Part shown: piece by piece, positions 9,716 to 18,520 of the stretch
How the letters are laid out: the number at the start of each line of letters is the position of its first letter
Position numbering within the stretch: position 1 is the stretch's first letter
Origin: Thiothrix lacustris DSM 21227
Lineage (GTDB): Bacteria > Pseudomonadota > Gammaproteobacteria > Thiotrichales > Thiotrichaceae
Direction of reading: 5' to 3'
DNA: 64,000 nucleotides
Assembly (NCBI RefSeq): GCF_000621325.1
Contig: NZ_JHYQ01000002.1
Location: 124,001 to 188,000, forward strand
The notes under the pieces: model-generated
What the model was told of the DNA's origin: nothing
The model's input: the letters and a program-made list of their open reading frames with translations, nothing else
Databases searched by the model: none
Made by a program: the position numbers and the translations under genes

Positions 9716-10827
9716 GTGTTGGTGGTGCGCAAAAAGCTTTGTTGAATCTGGCAAGCTCGGAATTCAGCAGCGAATACCGCCCGTTTGTGATCTCGCTGGT
9801 GGAGGTGAACGGTGTCCAGCAACAGTTTGAACAGGCAGGCATTCCGGTGCATGTGCTGGGTTTGAACCGGCTGAAACAATTGCCGTGGTTGTTGCCGCGC
9901 CTGTTTGGTCTGGTACGAACGATTAAACCGAGTGTGATTCACGGCTGGATGCATCATGGCAATGTGTTTGCAACCTTGGCGTGGCTGTTCGCCGGATGCC
10001 GCCCGGTACTGCTGTGGGGAATGCACCATACCCCCGAAAAAGCCACGCTGGAACGTGCCCAACATGCTTTTATCCTCAAACTTGGGCGTTGGCTGTCGCG
10101 CTTCCCGCAGCGGATTGTGTACGTGTCACGCCGCAGTATGCAACGCCATGCCGAACTGGGTTATGTGACCCAACACGCGCAAGTGATCGCCAATGGCATT
10201 CCTTTGGGTAAAAACAATCATCGAGCAGAGCAAGCGGCTGCGGTGCGTGAGGAGTTGGGGATTCCTGCTGATGCCATGCTGATCGGCAGCTTGACCCGCT
10301 ATGTGCCTGAAAAAGACATTCCCAATCTGATGCAGGCTATCCGGCTGTTGCAGGAAAGGGGGGCATCAGCGCATTTTCTGCTGGCGGGGGAGGGCATGGA
10401 TGCAGGTAATCCAGCACTACAAGCCTTGCTGGAAAACATTCCCGATAAGACCAAAGTGCATTTGCTGGGGGTGCGCACCGATGCTGCTCGCCTGATTGCG
10501 GCACTGGATATTGCTACGCTGTCGTCGCAACGTGAGGCATTTCCGCTGTTTCTGGCAGAAGCGATGGCGGAAGGCGTTCCCTGTGTGGCCACGGATGTGG
10601 GCGATATTGCTGAGTTCGTGGCGGATACCGGGTTAATCGTACCCGTCAACGATTCGTCTGCTTTGGCTGAAGCGTGGTCGACCTTGTTGCAACAGAGTGT
10701 TGCGCAGCGTCAGGTGTTGGGGGAATTGGCGCAGCAGCGAGTGGCAAGCCGTTACAGTCTGGATGCAGTGGTAACGGCTTACCGCCAATTGTTGCAGGGT
10801 GAAACTTACTCAGTTTCTAGCGCGTAG
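9682..10827 (+). CDS. GT4-family glycosyltransferase (third of cluster)
   Basis: The ATG at 9682 lies within the end of the flippase gene, after AGGGAGGCTGGG, a good ribosome site. Longer upstream in-frame sequence is the flippase gene read in another frame. The 381-residue protein has SLSVGGAQKALLNLA at the N-terminus and GSLTRYVPEKDIPNLMQAI, SSQREAFPLFLAEAMAEG and ATDVGDIAEFV in the C-terminal half, a typical GT-B retaining enzyme. It is more distant from the other two GT4 enzymes here, so probably has a different specificity. It ends the polysaccharide operon; its last 22 bases overlap the convergent ygfZ gene. Confidence 0.85.
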   Translation: MGNILYVITSLSVGGAQKALLNLASSEFSSEYRPFVISLVEVNGVQQQFEQAGIPVHVLGLNRLKQLPWLLPRLFGLVRTIKPSVIHGWMHHGNVFATLAWLFAGCRPVLLWGMHHTPEKATLERAQHAFILKLGRWLSRFPQRIVYVSRRSMQRHAELGYVTQHAQVIANGIPLGKNNHRAEQAAAVREELGIPADAMLIGSLTRYVPEKDIPNLMQAIRLLQERGASAHFLLAGEGMDAGNPALQALLENIPDKTKVHLLGVRTDAARLIAALDIATLSSQREAFPLFLAEAMAEGVPCVATDVGDIAEFVADTGLIVPVNDSSALAEAWSTLLQQSVAQRQVLGELAQQRVASRYSLDAVVTAYRQLLQGETYSVSSA

Positions 10828-11834
10828 GGCAATTCCAGCACCTTCACTGCGTAGTCGCCGAAGTGCAAGGGGTTGGTGACTTCGGCAATTTTCATCACCG
10901 CGAGTGCTTCCACGTAACCATCCGGGTTGAGGGTTGCATTGAGGATAGTGCCTGCTTCCGGGTCAGTCGCGCTGCCAAAGTGAGTGCCGACAGCGGGGAC
11001 GTTGATGCAATGGGGGATACCGATGCGGTACATCTGGCGCTTGCTTTTGCCGAGGTATTTCAGGCGGGCAACGATTTCCTGACCGGGGAAGCAACCTTTA
11101 CTGAAACTCACGCCATTAATCAGGTGCATGTTCAGCATTTGCGGAACCCATGCCTCCGAGCTAGCTTGTGTCACCATGGGTACGCCGGAGAGGACGTTGA
11201 AATATTCCCAACTGCTACGCCCAACACAGGCAGCGTTGACGTTGATGCGTTCCCACAGTTTGCGGGCTTCATCTAACTCACCGAGAACTTTGAAGCGTGG
11301 AATCGGTGCAGGCTGGCGCATAAGGGTCAGGCCGCCGATTTGTAGGGTATCGTAGGCGTTAACGGGCACTTTGCCGAGGATTTCCTTGATGCGCACATCA
11401 CCATCCGGCGCGGCAAAACCGAAATGCACCAGGCTGGCACTGGCATCTTCCACCGCTACTTTAGAACGCATCACATACATACGCAGGCGTTTGAGGATGG
11501 GTTCGAGCAAATCCCGCGATACGCTCAGGTAGTAAACGCCTTGGCGTTTGGTGATGAAAAAGGTGGCGAGTGTACGGCCTTTGGGGGTGCAATAGGCGCT
11601 CAGTTGCGACAGGCTATCGGTGACTTGATTAATGTCGTTGGTCAACTGACCTTGTAAAAAGGTGGTGGCATCTTCGCCGCTGACACTGATCAAACCGAAG
11701 TGTGACAGGTCACAGAGGATGGCACCTTGGGGGGGGATGCGTCGTTCGCGATCAGGGTTGCCAAAAGAAATGAGTGAATCGCCAGTGAACTCCGCACCGT
11801 GATCAATAAGAAAATTTTTCCATTCTGCTTTCAT
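10806..11834 (-). CDS. ygfZ: tRNA-modifying/Fe-S maintenance protein YgfZ
   Basis: This 342-residue protein belongs to the aminomethyltransferase (GcvT)-fold family that binds folate and supports assembly or repair of certain [4Fe-4S] enzymes, including the tRNA thiolase MiaB. The family motif appears as KGCFPGQE at about residue 245, with the key Cys; the usual form is KGC-x-GQE. The N-terminal LSHFGLISVSGEDATTFLQGQLTND also fits. It is cytoplasmic. It is the last gene of a leftward group (yciB, YciI-like, parvulin, ygfZ) and overlaps the convergent glycosyltransferase by 22 bases, with no room for a terminator. Confidence 0.9.
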   Translation of the reverse strand: MKAEWKNFLIDHGAEFTGDSLISFGNPDRERRIPPQGAILCDLSHFGLISVSGEDATTFLQGQLTNDINQVTDSLSQLSAYCTPKGRTLATFFITKRQGVYYLSVSRDLLEPILKRLRMYVMRSKVAVEDASASLVHFGFAAPDGDVRIKEILGKVPVNAYDTLQIGGLTLMRQPAPIPRFKVLGELDEARKLWERINVNAACVGRSSWEYFNVLSGVPMVTQASSEAWVPQMLNMHLINGVSFSKGCFPGQEIVARLKYLGKSKRQMYRIGIPHCINVPAVGTHFGSATDPEAGTILNATLNPDGYVEALAVMKIAEVTNPLHFGDYAVKVLELPYALETE

Positions 11835-11858
11835 GACAACTCCATTGGTGATTGTGAT

Positions 11859-11886
11859 GCAGGGGCGACACGCTGTTCGCCCCTGC
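11859..11886 (-). terminator. Strong intergenic stem-loop without a U-tract
   Basis: GCAGGGGCG and CGCCCCTGC form a perfect 9-bp stem around a 10-base loop in the 59-base gap between the parvulin gene and ygfZ. No run of T follows, so it is more likely an mRNA-stabilising or attenuating structure than an efficient intrinsic terminator. Confidence 0.5.
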
Positions 11887-11893
11887 CATAATC

Positions 11894-12769
11894 TTATTTC
11901 TTTTCTTCAGTCTTCGCATCAGCCGGTGCTGGAGCGGTTGCGTCTGCTGCTGGTTTAGCTGCTTCAGCAGGCAGGGTTACTTTGATGTCTGCCTTGGCTT
12001 TTAACTCATCCATGTATGCCAGCATTTTTTTCTGCTGGTATTCACGTTCCAGTTGTGGCTTGAGGGTTTCAAGTTCTGGTGGCTTTACGTCACGGCGTTC
12101 TTCCAGCTTGATAACGTGCCAGCCGAAATCCGTTTGTACCGGTTCTTTGGTATAAGTACCTGGTTCCATTTTGGCAACAGCATCAGCAAATGGTTTGACC
12201 ATTGTGCTGGGTTTGAACCAACCCAAGTCACCACCTTGGCTCGCGGATGGACCATCGGAAGATTTCTTTGCTAGGTCAGCAAAGTCGACTTTGTTGTCGA
12301 GTTCCTTGATGATGCCGTCAGCTTCTGCCTTGGTTTTCATCAGGATGTGGCGAGCTTTGTATTCAATCTTTTCACCACTAGTGCGGTCTTCGTAGGCTTT
12401 TTTTAGCTCGTCATCGGTCGGTTTGAAAGAGGTGGCCTTTTCCTGAGTCCAAGTGTTCAGCACTATGCGGTCAGTCGCTTCCTTGATTTTTTCTTGGATT
12501 TCAGGACGGTCAGTTAAGCCTGCTTTGTTGGCTTCTTGACGTGCCAGTTCAGTAATAATCAAGTCGTCAAGGATGGACTTTTTGTCAACTTGTGCCCCCG
12601 GCATACCACCGACCATACCCATCACGTTGTTCAGGGTGTCTTGCGTAATAGCAGTGCCATTGACGGTTGCGACGGTGACTTTGTTCTCATCCGCAGCGTA
12701 AAGACTAGTCGCGATAAGTGTTAACCCAACCAGCCCGGTTGCGATGATATTGTTAGTTTTGAAACGCAT
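11894..12769 (-). CDS. Exported peptidyl-prolyl cis-trans isomerase, parvulin type
   Basis: The 291-residue protein begins with a Sec signal peptide (hydrophobic core at 10-22, likely cleaved after LYA). A SurA-like helical region holds the early TVATVNGTAITQDTLNNVMG. The parvulin/rotamase domain spans about 135-235 with KARHILMKTKAEAD, GGDLGWFKPSTMVKPFADAV and TDFGWHVIKLEERR. It should isomerise proline bonds in proteins folding in the periplasm. The Ala/Pro/Lys-rich C-terminus is probably disordered. It lies upstream of ygfZ in the same orientation, separated by a strong hairpin. Confidence 0.88.
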   Translation of the reverse strand: MRFKTNNIIATGLVGLTLIATSLYAADENKVTVATVNGTAITQDTLNNVMGMVGGMPGAQVDKKSILDDLIITELARQEANKAGLTDRPEIQEKIKEATDRIVLNTWTQEKATSFKPTDDELKKAYEDRTSGEKIEYKARHILMKTKAEADGIIKELDNKVDFADLAKKSSDGPSASQGGDLGWFKPSTMVKPFADAVAKMEPGTYTKEPVQTDFGWHVIKLEERRDVKPPELETLKPQLEREYQQKKMLAYMDELKAKADIKVTLPAEAAKPAADATAPAPADAKTEEKK

Positions 12770-12802
12770 TGTCAGATTTTTCCTCTGTCAGTATTCAATC
12801 AA

Positions 12803-13102
12803 TTAGGGTAAAACTTTTTTGAACGGTTTGACGGTCACGTGTTGGTAAACCCCGGCTGCCTTGTAAGGGTCGGCGTCTGCCCAGCTTTGTGCCGCTTCCA
12901 GTGAGTCGAATTCAGCAATGATGACGCTGCCGCTAAAGCCCGCGTCTCCCGGATCGTTACTATCAATCGCGGGGTTGGGGCCAGCAACAAACAGACGGCC
13001 TGCGTCAAGCAACGCGTGCAGACGTTCCAGATGTGCCGGGCGTGCTGCAAGCCGTTGTGCCAGACTGTTTTCAACATCTTCGCCAATAATGACATATAAC
13101 AT
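12803..13102 (-). CDS. YciI family protein
   Basis: This 99-residue protein has the dimeric ferredoxin-like alpha/beta fold of the YciI family: [28 protein letters not shown] (conserved His), and a C-terminal strand after [15 protein letters not shown] (conserved Asp). Biochemical function of most members is unknown. The pairing with the septation gene yciB just upstream is a well-known gammaproteobacterial neighbourhood and supports the call. It is cytoplasmic. Confidence 0.85.
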   Translation of the reverse strand: MLYVIIGEDVENSLAQRLAARPAHLERLHALLDAGRLFVAGPNPAIDSNDPGDAGFSGSVIIAEFDSLEAAQSWADADPYKAAGVYQHVTVKPFKKVLP

Positions 13103-13129
13103 GGGGATAGTGTCCTTAACGTTTTGTAA

Positions 13130-13759
13130 CTATTTAGTCGGTTCTTCGGTGGTTTCGAGTGCGTGCCGTTGCAGGTAGAACACTTGGGCAATGATGAAGG
13201 CAAAGGTTAGCCCCAGCACCCCAAACAGTTTGAAATCTACCCAAGCCTCTTCACTGAAGTTGTAAGCAACGATCAGATTGATGATGCCAACGAAGGTGAA
13301 AAAGCCTGCCCACAGCCAGTTAGCTTTCAGCCAAATGGGGGCAGGTACTTGAATGGCACTGGCCATCATGCGTTCGGCCAGGGTTTTGCGCACACCCACG
13401 TATTGGCTGACCACGAAGGCGAGGGCAAACCCCCAGTTGATGATGCTGACTTTCCACTTGATGAACATAGGGTCTTTCAGGAACAGGGTCAGCGTGCCAA
13501 ATACCAGCAGGATAGCCAGCGTGATCAAATGCATCTTCTCAAAACGGCGGTGCATGGCGAAATACAGAGCATTCTGTGCAATGGTCGCCAAAATGATTAC
13601 CAATGTCGCCAGCAAGATGGCATCCTTCGGTTCACTCTGATTAAGTGTCATGAAAGGAAACTGATTGGCGACTGCAATCCACGCGGGCGGCAGCTCACCG
13701 AAAAATTTGTACACCATAAAGAACAGTGCAACCGGGAAAAAGTCAAACAGGAACTTCAT
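13130..13759 (-). CDS. yciB: Inner-membrane protein YciB (septation protein A family)
   Basis: This 209-residue integral membrane protein has about five hydrophobic helices and the family start MKFLFDFFPVALFFMVYKFFG. The conserved KPTFIKWK-type sequence appears as DPMFIKWKVSIINWGFA near residue 105. YciB proteins act at the cell envelope and division site; in Shigella it is called septation protein A. It heads the leftward group yciB, YciI-like, parvulin and ygfZ, and is divergent from the yciO-like gene 51 bases away, so both promoters must lie in 13760-13810. Confidence 0.85.
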   Translation of the reverse strand: MKFLFDFFPVALFFMVYKFFGELPPAWIAVANQFPFMTLNQSEPKDAILLATLVIILATIAQNALYFAMHRRFEKMHLITLAILLVFGTLTLFLKDPMFIKWKVSIINWGFALAFVVSQYVGVRKTLAERMMASAIQVPAPIWLKANWLWAGFFTFVGIINLIVAYNFSEEAWVDFKLFGVLGLTFAFIIAQVFYLQRHALETTEEPTK

Positions 13760-13810
13760 ACGTATTGGTATAATCGGTTAAAGTTAAACATTCTAAACGA
13801 TAATTGTACA

Positions 13811-14437
13811 ATGAGTCAGTATTTTCAAATTCACCCAGAAAACCCGCAGATACGCTTGATACGTCAGGCGATTGCGATCATTCGCGACGGTGGTGTGGTC
13901 GTGTTTCCAACAGATTCCAGTTACGCGATTGGCTGTCAGGTCGGTGACAAGGCGGCGATGGAACGTATCCAGCGCATCCGTAGAGTCGACAGCAAGCATA
14001 ATTTCACCTTGATTTGCCGCGATTTGTCGGAGATTTCTCTCTATGGGCAAGTGGATAATATCAATTACCGCTTGATCAAGTCTTTGACACCAGGGCCGTA
14101 TACCTTCATCCTGCAAGCCACCCGTGAAGTCCCGCGCCGTTTACAAAACCCTAAGCGCAAGACCATTGGGGTGCGCTTGCCTGATCACATCGTCACACAG
14201 ACCTTGTTACAGGAATTGAACGAGCCGTTGATGTCCAGCACCCTGATCTTGCCGGGGGAAGACTTGCCGATGGTAGACCCTTACCAGATCCGCTTGTCGC
14301 TGGAGCATCAGGTGGATTTAGTCATTGATGGCGGTTTTTGCGGGCATGAGCCGACCACAGTGGTTGATTTGATGGACGCAAGGCCGGTTATCCTGCGTGA
14401 AGGCAAGGGCAATATTGACTGGTTGGTGGAGCATTAA
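13811..14437 (+). CDS. YciO-type L-threonylcarbamoyladenylate synthase family protein
   Basis: The ATG at 13811 is chosen because homology begins there (MSQYFQIHPENPQIRLIRQA); sequence upstream in the same frame is antisense to yciB. The 208-residue protein has the YrdC/Sua5 fold: GGVVVFPTDSSYAIGCQV, KHNFTLICRDLSE, LTPGPYTFILQAT and TIGVRLPDH. TsaC/Sua5 enzymes make threonylcarbamoyl-AMP for t6A in ANN-decoding tRNAs; YciO proteins are close relatives whose in vivo role is less certain. It starts the operon that continues through scpB. Confidence 0.85.
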   Translation: MSQYFQIHPENPQIRLIRQAIAIIRDGGVVVFPTDSSYAIGCQVGDKAAMERIQRIRRVDSKHNFTLICRDLSEISLYGQVDNINYRLIKSLTPGPYTFILQATREVPRRLQNPKRKTIGVRLPDHIVTQTLLQELNEPLMSSTLILPGEDLPMVDPYQIRLSLEHQVDLVIDGGFCGHEPTTVVDLMDARPVILREGKGNIDWLVEH

Positions 14438-14442
14438 ACCGA

Positions 14443-15099
14443 ATGGATTTTGATATTAACGCTTTTATGTATGGGCTGGCGACGTGGGCAATCCCGGTAT
14501 TGTTCGCCATTACCGTGCATGAGGTGGCGCATGGCTGGGTTGCCAATAAACTGGGCGATAGCACCGCAAGAATGCTGGGGCGCTTGTCTCTGAATCCGAT
14601 CAAGCACGTTGACCCGGTTGGAACCATTGGTGTGCCTGCCTTTCTGTTGCTGATTGGCTCGCCTTTCCTGTTTGGCTGGGCGAAACCTGTACCTGTGAAT
14701 TTCCGCAATTTGAAACATTACCGCCGCGATATGGTGATGGTGGCCGCAGCCGGGCCGGGTGCAAACCTCGTCATGGCGATTATGTGGATAATCTTGCTGG
14801 CATTGTTTGCACACCTGATTCCTGATGAAAATATTGCGCGTGGCTTTACAGACATGAGCAAAAATGGGGTAACGATTAATCTGGTATTACTGGTTTTCAA
14901 CCTGTTACCGATTCCACCACTGGATGGTGGTCGGGTATTATCCGGTTTGCTGCCCCCGTCACTTTCCGGTTATCTTGATCGGATTGAGCCTTATGGGATG
15001 TTTATTGTCATCGGTTTATTATATTTTGGAGTGCTGAATCAGATTGTTGCACCAGCGGTGAATGCCTTGGCGCAATTACTGGTAACTGTTTTTCTCTAG
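14443..15099 (+). CDS. Site-2 protease family (M50) membrane metalloprotease
   Basis: The 218-residue protein has about five transmembrane segments. The zinc motif HEVAHGW (HExxH) lies near residue 26, and the third ligand motif NLLPIPPLDGGRVL near residue 155. It lacks the PDZ domains of RseP and belongs to the short M50 group. It should cleave within the membrane, but the substrate is not known. It starts five bases after the yciO-like gene and precedes trpS, an arrangement common in Gammaproteobacteria. Confidence 0.88.
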   Translation: MDFDINAFMYGLATWAIPVLFAITVHEVAHGWVANKLGDSTARMLGRLSLNPIKHVDPVGTIGVPAFLLLIGSPFLFGWAKPVPVNFRNLKHYRRDMVMVAAAGPGANLVMAIMWIILLALFAHLIPDENIARGFTDMSKNGVTINLVLLVFNLLPIPPLDGGRVLSGLLPPSLSGYLDRIEPYGMFIVIGLLYFGVLNQIVAPAVNALAQLLVTVFL

Positions 15100-15137
15100 C
15101 CCTCTGCTTTGATCATACGAATAAAGGTATCTGCTGC

Positions 15138-16361
15138 GTGAGTACTACGCCTTCGCACAACCAGCGCGTCGTTTCCGGGATGCGCCCGACTGGACTGTTA
15201 CACTTGGGGCATTATCATGGTGTCCTGAAAAACTGGGTGGAAATGCAGCTCAATTACGAGTGCTTCTTTTTCGTGGCGGACTGGCACGCGCTGACCACCC
15301 ATTACGAAACACCCGGCGGCATTTCCCAGCACGTTGAAGACATGGCGATTGACTGGCTGGCGGCAGGGATTAGCCCCAGTTCTGCCACGATTTTCACCCA
15401 GTCGCATGTGCCGGAACACGCCGAATTGCACTTGCTGCTGTCGATGATTACCCCGCTGGGCTGGCTGGAACGGGTGCCGACCTATAAAGATCAGCAGGAA
15501 AAACTCAAGGAACGCGATCTGGCGACTTACGGTTTTCTGGGCTATCCGCTGCTGCAATCGGCTGACATTCTGGTGTACAAGGCTGACCGCGTGCCCGTCG
15601 GTGAAGATCAAGTGGCGCATATTGAGCTGACCCGCGAAGTGGCGCGACGCTTCAACCATTTGTATGGGAAAGAGCCGGATTTCGAGCAAAAGGCTGAACA
15701 AGCCGCCACTAAAATGGGCAAGAAGCAGGCGAAAATGTACCGTGATCTGCGCCGTCAGTATCAGGAACAAGGCAGTGGCGAAGCGCTGGAAATAGGCCGC
15801 GCCCTGCTGGAATCGCAGCAAAATCTGTCACTGGGCGACCGTGAACGCTTGTTTGGTTATTTGGAAGGTTCCGGCAAAATTATCCTGCCTGAGCCACAAG
15901 CAGCCTTGACCAAAGCCTCGAAAATGCCGGGGTTGGATGGGCAGAAGATGTCCAAATCCTACAACAACACCATTGCCTTGCGGGAAGCGCCAGAGAGTGT
16001 GGAAAAGAAAATCCGCACCATGCCGACTGACCCGGCACGCGGTCGCCGCACTGACCCCGGCGACCCGGCGAAATGCCCGGTGTGGCAGTTCCATGAAATC
16101 TATTCCGACGAGACCACCAAGCAGTGGGTGCAGGAAGGTTGCCGCAGTGCGGGCATTGGTTGTCTGGAATGTAAGCAGCCGGTGATTGCAGCGGTGCAAG
16201 CTGAACTTGCCCCAATCCAGCGACGTGCTGCCGAGTTTGAAGAAAACCGTGGCCGGGTACGTGACATTCTGCGCGAAGGTGCAGAATCGGCACGTCAGGT
16301 GGCCCGTGAAACCTTAGCCGATGTCATGGAAGCAATGCGCTTTACCCATCATCAGCGATGA
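15138..16361 (+). CDS. trpS: Tryptophanyl-tRNA synthetase
   Basis: This class I aminoacyl-tRNA synthetase charges tRNA-Trp. The nucleotide-binding HIGH-like motif is in SGMRPTGLLHLGHYHGVL, and the KMSKS loop is GQKMSKSYNNT near residue 278. At 407 residues it is longer than the E. coli enzyme because of an insertion at about 190-260 ahead of KMSKS, a form seen in several Gammaproteobacteria. The start is GTG with AAAGG nine bases upstream. The stop overlaps the scpA start (ATGA), so the two are translationally coupled. Confidence 0.95.
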   Translation: MSTTPSHNQRVVSGMRPTGLLHLGHYHGVLKNWVEMQLNYECFFFVADWHALTTHYETPGGISQHVEDMAIDWLAAGISPSSATIFTQSHVPEHAELHLLLSMITPLGWLERVPTYKDQQEKLKERDLATYGFLGYPLLQSADILVYKADRVPVGEDQVAHIELTREVARRFNHLYGKEPDFEQKAEQAATKMGKKQAKMYRDLRRQYQEQGSGEALEIGRALLESQQNLSLGDRERLFGYLEGSGKIILPEPQAALTKASKMPGLDGQKMSKSYNNTIALREAPESVEKKIRTMPTDPARGRRTDPGDPAKCPVWQFHEIYSDETTKQWVQEGCRSAGIGCLECKQPVIAAVQAELAPIQRRAAEFEENRGRVRDILREGAESARQVARETLADVMEAMRFTHHQR

Positions 16362-17161
16362 GTGTTGTGCAGAAAGAAATGCCGTGGGCGGTGGTGCGTG
16401 GTGAGCACGTTATCACCATGCCCGAGGATTTGTACATCCCTCCCGATGCATTGGAAGTGTTTCTGGAAGCCTTTGAGGGGCCACTAGACCTGCTGCTGTA
16501 CCTGATTCGCCGTCAGCATTTCAATATTTGCGACATTCCTATTGCCCAGATTACCGAGCAATACGTGGCTTACGTTGAGCTGATGAAGGATTTTAAGCTG
16601 GATCTAGCGGCTGAATACTTGCTCATGGCCGCGATGCTGGCGGAAATCAAGTCACGTCTGCTGTTGCCGCGCTATACCGATGTGGTGGAAGAAGACGACC
16701 CCCGTGCCCACTTGATGCGCCAATTGCAGGAGTACGAACAGTGCAAGCAAGCGGCAGCTGATCTGGACACTTTGCCGCGTCTGGAACGTGAGCACTGGGT
16801 GGCGCAGACGCTTGCCGATTTCCCTAAAACGCCGCGCCCACCACCAGAAGTGGGTTTGCGCGAATTGCTGCTGGCGTTTCAGGATGTGTTGAAACGGGCG
16901 GATATGTTTACTTCCCACCAGATTCGGCGTGAACATTTGTCGATTCGCGAACGCATGACGCATGTGTTGGCGATCTTGCAGGCTCACCCTTTCGTACCAT
17001 TTGAAAACCTGTTCCGGGTGGAAGAAGGGCGACGCGGGGTCGTGGTTTCTTTGATGGCGGTGCTGGAATTGCTCAAAGCGCATTTGATCGACGTGACACA
17101 AGGTGATGAAGCCTATGCACCGTTGTATATTCGGGCAGCCGATAAAGCGCTGGAGCGTTAA
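16358..17161 (+). CDS. scpA: Segregation and condensation protein A
   Basis: This 267-residue kleisin subunit of the bacterial SMC-ScpAB complex bridges SMC heads and aids chromosome compaction and segregation. Typical sequence includes FEGPLDLLLYLIRRQHFNI, AAEYLLMAAMLAEIKSRLLLP and the C-terminal winged helix (LMAVLELLKAHLIDVTQ). The start overlaps the trpS stop and scpB begins immediately after the scpA stop, so all three are one transcription unit. An smc gene is not in the window. Confidence 0.93.
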   Translation: MSVVQKEMPWAVVRGEHVITMPEDLYIPPDALEVFLEAFEGPLDLLLYLIRRQHFNICDIPIAQITEQYVAYVELMKDFKLDLAAEYLLMAAMLAEIKSRLLLPRYTDVVEEDDPRAHLMRQLQEYEQCKQAAADLDTLPRLEREHWVAQTLADFPKTPRPPPEVGLRELLLAFQDVLKRADMFTSHQIRREHLSIRERMTHVLAILQAHPFVPFENLFRVEEGRRGVVVSLMAVLELLKAHLIDVTQGDEAYAPLYIRAADKALER

Positions 17162-17716
17162 ATGGATGTGATGATGACCCTGCAAGCCATCTTGTTGACG
17201 GCGGATAAACCCTTATCCCTCGAACAACTCGAAGGCTATTTCTCCCCAGAAGAAGCCCTGTCGCGTGCTGGTATCCGCGTCGCCTTGCAGGGGCTTGCAG
17301 CCGCTTGTGCTGGCCAAAGCTTTGAGCTGAAAGAAACCGCCAGTGGGTTTCGTTTGCAAACCCGTGTGGCTTTCCAACCGTGGGTGCAGCGCCACGAGGA
17401 TAGTCGCCCATCAAAATATTCCCGTGCTTTTCTGGAAACGCTGGCGCTGATTGCTTGGCGGCAACCGATCACGCGTGGGGAAATCGAAGAAGTACGCGGG
17501 GTGGCGGTCAATGCCAATGTGATCAAGACTTTGCTGGAACGGGACTGGGTGCGGGTGATCGGCCACAAGGAAGTGCCGGGTCGGCCGGAAATGCTTGGTA
17601 CAACCCGGCATTTTCTGGATTATTTCAACCTCAAATCGCTGGATGATTTGCCCAGTTTGGTGGAAATGAAGGAGTTGGATGTGGATAAATTGCAGTTGGA
17701 GTTGGTGGGCAGTTAG
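17162..17716 (+). CDS. scpB: Segregation and condensation protein B
   Basis: This 184-residue protein has two winged-helix domains; the family signature is FLETLALIAWRQPITRGEIE followed by RGVAVNANVIKTLLERDWV and PGRPEMLGTT. It dimerises and binds ScpA in the SMC complex. The ATG directly abuts the scpA stop with no spacer. In many relatives the next gene is the pseudouridine synthase rluB; here a CbbY-like phosphatase follows instead. Confidence 0.93.
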   Translation: MDVMMTLQAILLTADKPLSLEQLEGYFSPEEALSRAGIRVALQGLAAACAGQSFELKETASGFRLQTRVAFQPWVQRHEDSRPSKYSRAFLETLALIAWRQPITRGEIEEVRGVAVNANVIKTLLERDWVRVIGHKEVPGRPEMLGTTRHFLDYFNLKSLDDLPSLVEMKELDVDKLQLELVGS

Positions 17717-17746
17717 AATGCGCTAACAAAAATTCAGGAGAACACC

Positions 17747-18520
17747 ATGCCACAGCTCACCGCATTATTGTTCGATGTAGACGGTACGCTCGCCGATACT
17801 GAACGTGACGGGCATCGCCCCGCTTTTAACAAGGCTTTCCGTGAAGCCGGTCTGGATTGGGATTGGAGTGTCGAGCTTTATGCTGACCTGTTGACGGTTA
17901 CGGGTGGCAAAGAGCGGATTCGTTACTTTGTGGAAAAATACCTGCCGGACTTCACTCCAGAAGAGGGTATAGCCGAGTTTGCGGCGCGAATGCACAAGCG
18001 CAAGACCCATTTCTATTTAGCCATGTTGCAAGCAGGGGAGATTCCGCTACGCGTTGGGGCAGAACGTTTGATCCGTGAAGCGCGTGCTGCTGGATTGCGC
18101 TTGGGAATTGCTACCACCACAACCCCAGAAAATGTCACGTACCTGTTGAAAGCTACCTTGGGTGAAGAATCTATTGGCTGGTTTGAGTGCATTGCTGCCG
18201 GTGATATTGTGCCTAAGAAAAAGCCCGCCCCCGACATTTATCTGTATGCGATGGAAATGATGGGTTTGCGACCTGAGGAATGTTTGGCGTTTGAAGATTC
18301 TGACAACGGGATCCGTTCTTCCACAGCAGCTAATCTGAAAACCATTGTGACTATCAATGACTACACCCGTGATCATGATTTCAGTAAAGCTGTGTTGGTG
18401 GTTGATCAGTTTGGCGAGGCTGATGCGCCATTCACCGTATTGAGCGGTGACGCAGGTACGAATACCTACGTCACGCTCGACTTATTACAGCAGGTGTTTA
18501 GCCAATATGCCCGTTTCTGA
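17747..18520 (+). CDS. HAD-IA phosphatase, CbbY-like
   Basis: This 257-residue HAD hydrolase has motif I FDVDGTLADTERDGH, motif II near IATTTTPEN, Lys in KKKPAPDIY and motif III in EDSDNGIRSS. The TERDGHRPAFNKAF segment and overall length match CbbY proteins, which in autotrophs remove xylulose-1,5-bisphosphate, a RuBisCO inhibitor. The role is plausible in a carbon-fixing host, but no Calvin-cycle gene is in the window. A good ribosome site (CAGGAGAACACC) precedes the ATG. Its 3' end overlaps the convergent peroxidase gene by 23 bases. Confidence 0.8.
   Translation: MPQLTALLFDVDGTLADTERDGHRPAFNKAFREAGLDWDWSVELYADLLTVTGGKERIRYFVEKYLPDFTPEEGIAEFAARMHKRKTHFYLAMLQAGEIPLRVGAERLIREARAAGLRLGIATTTTPENVTYLLKATLGEESIGWFECIAAGDIVPKKKPAPDIYLYAMEMMGLRPEECLAFEDSDNGIRSSTAANLKTIVTINDYTRDHDFSKAVLVVDQFGEADAPFTVLSGDAGTNTYVTLDLLQQVFSQYARF

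Noticed and set aside
13349-13810. N-terminal extension of the yciO-like gene
   Set aside because: This stretch is antisense to yciB; similarity to the YciO family begins at the ATG at 13811.
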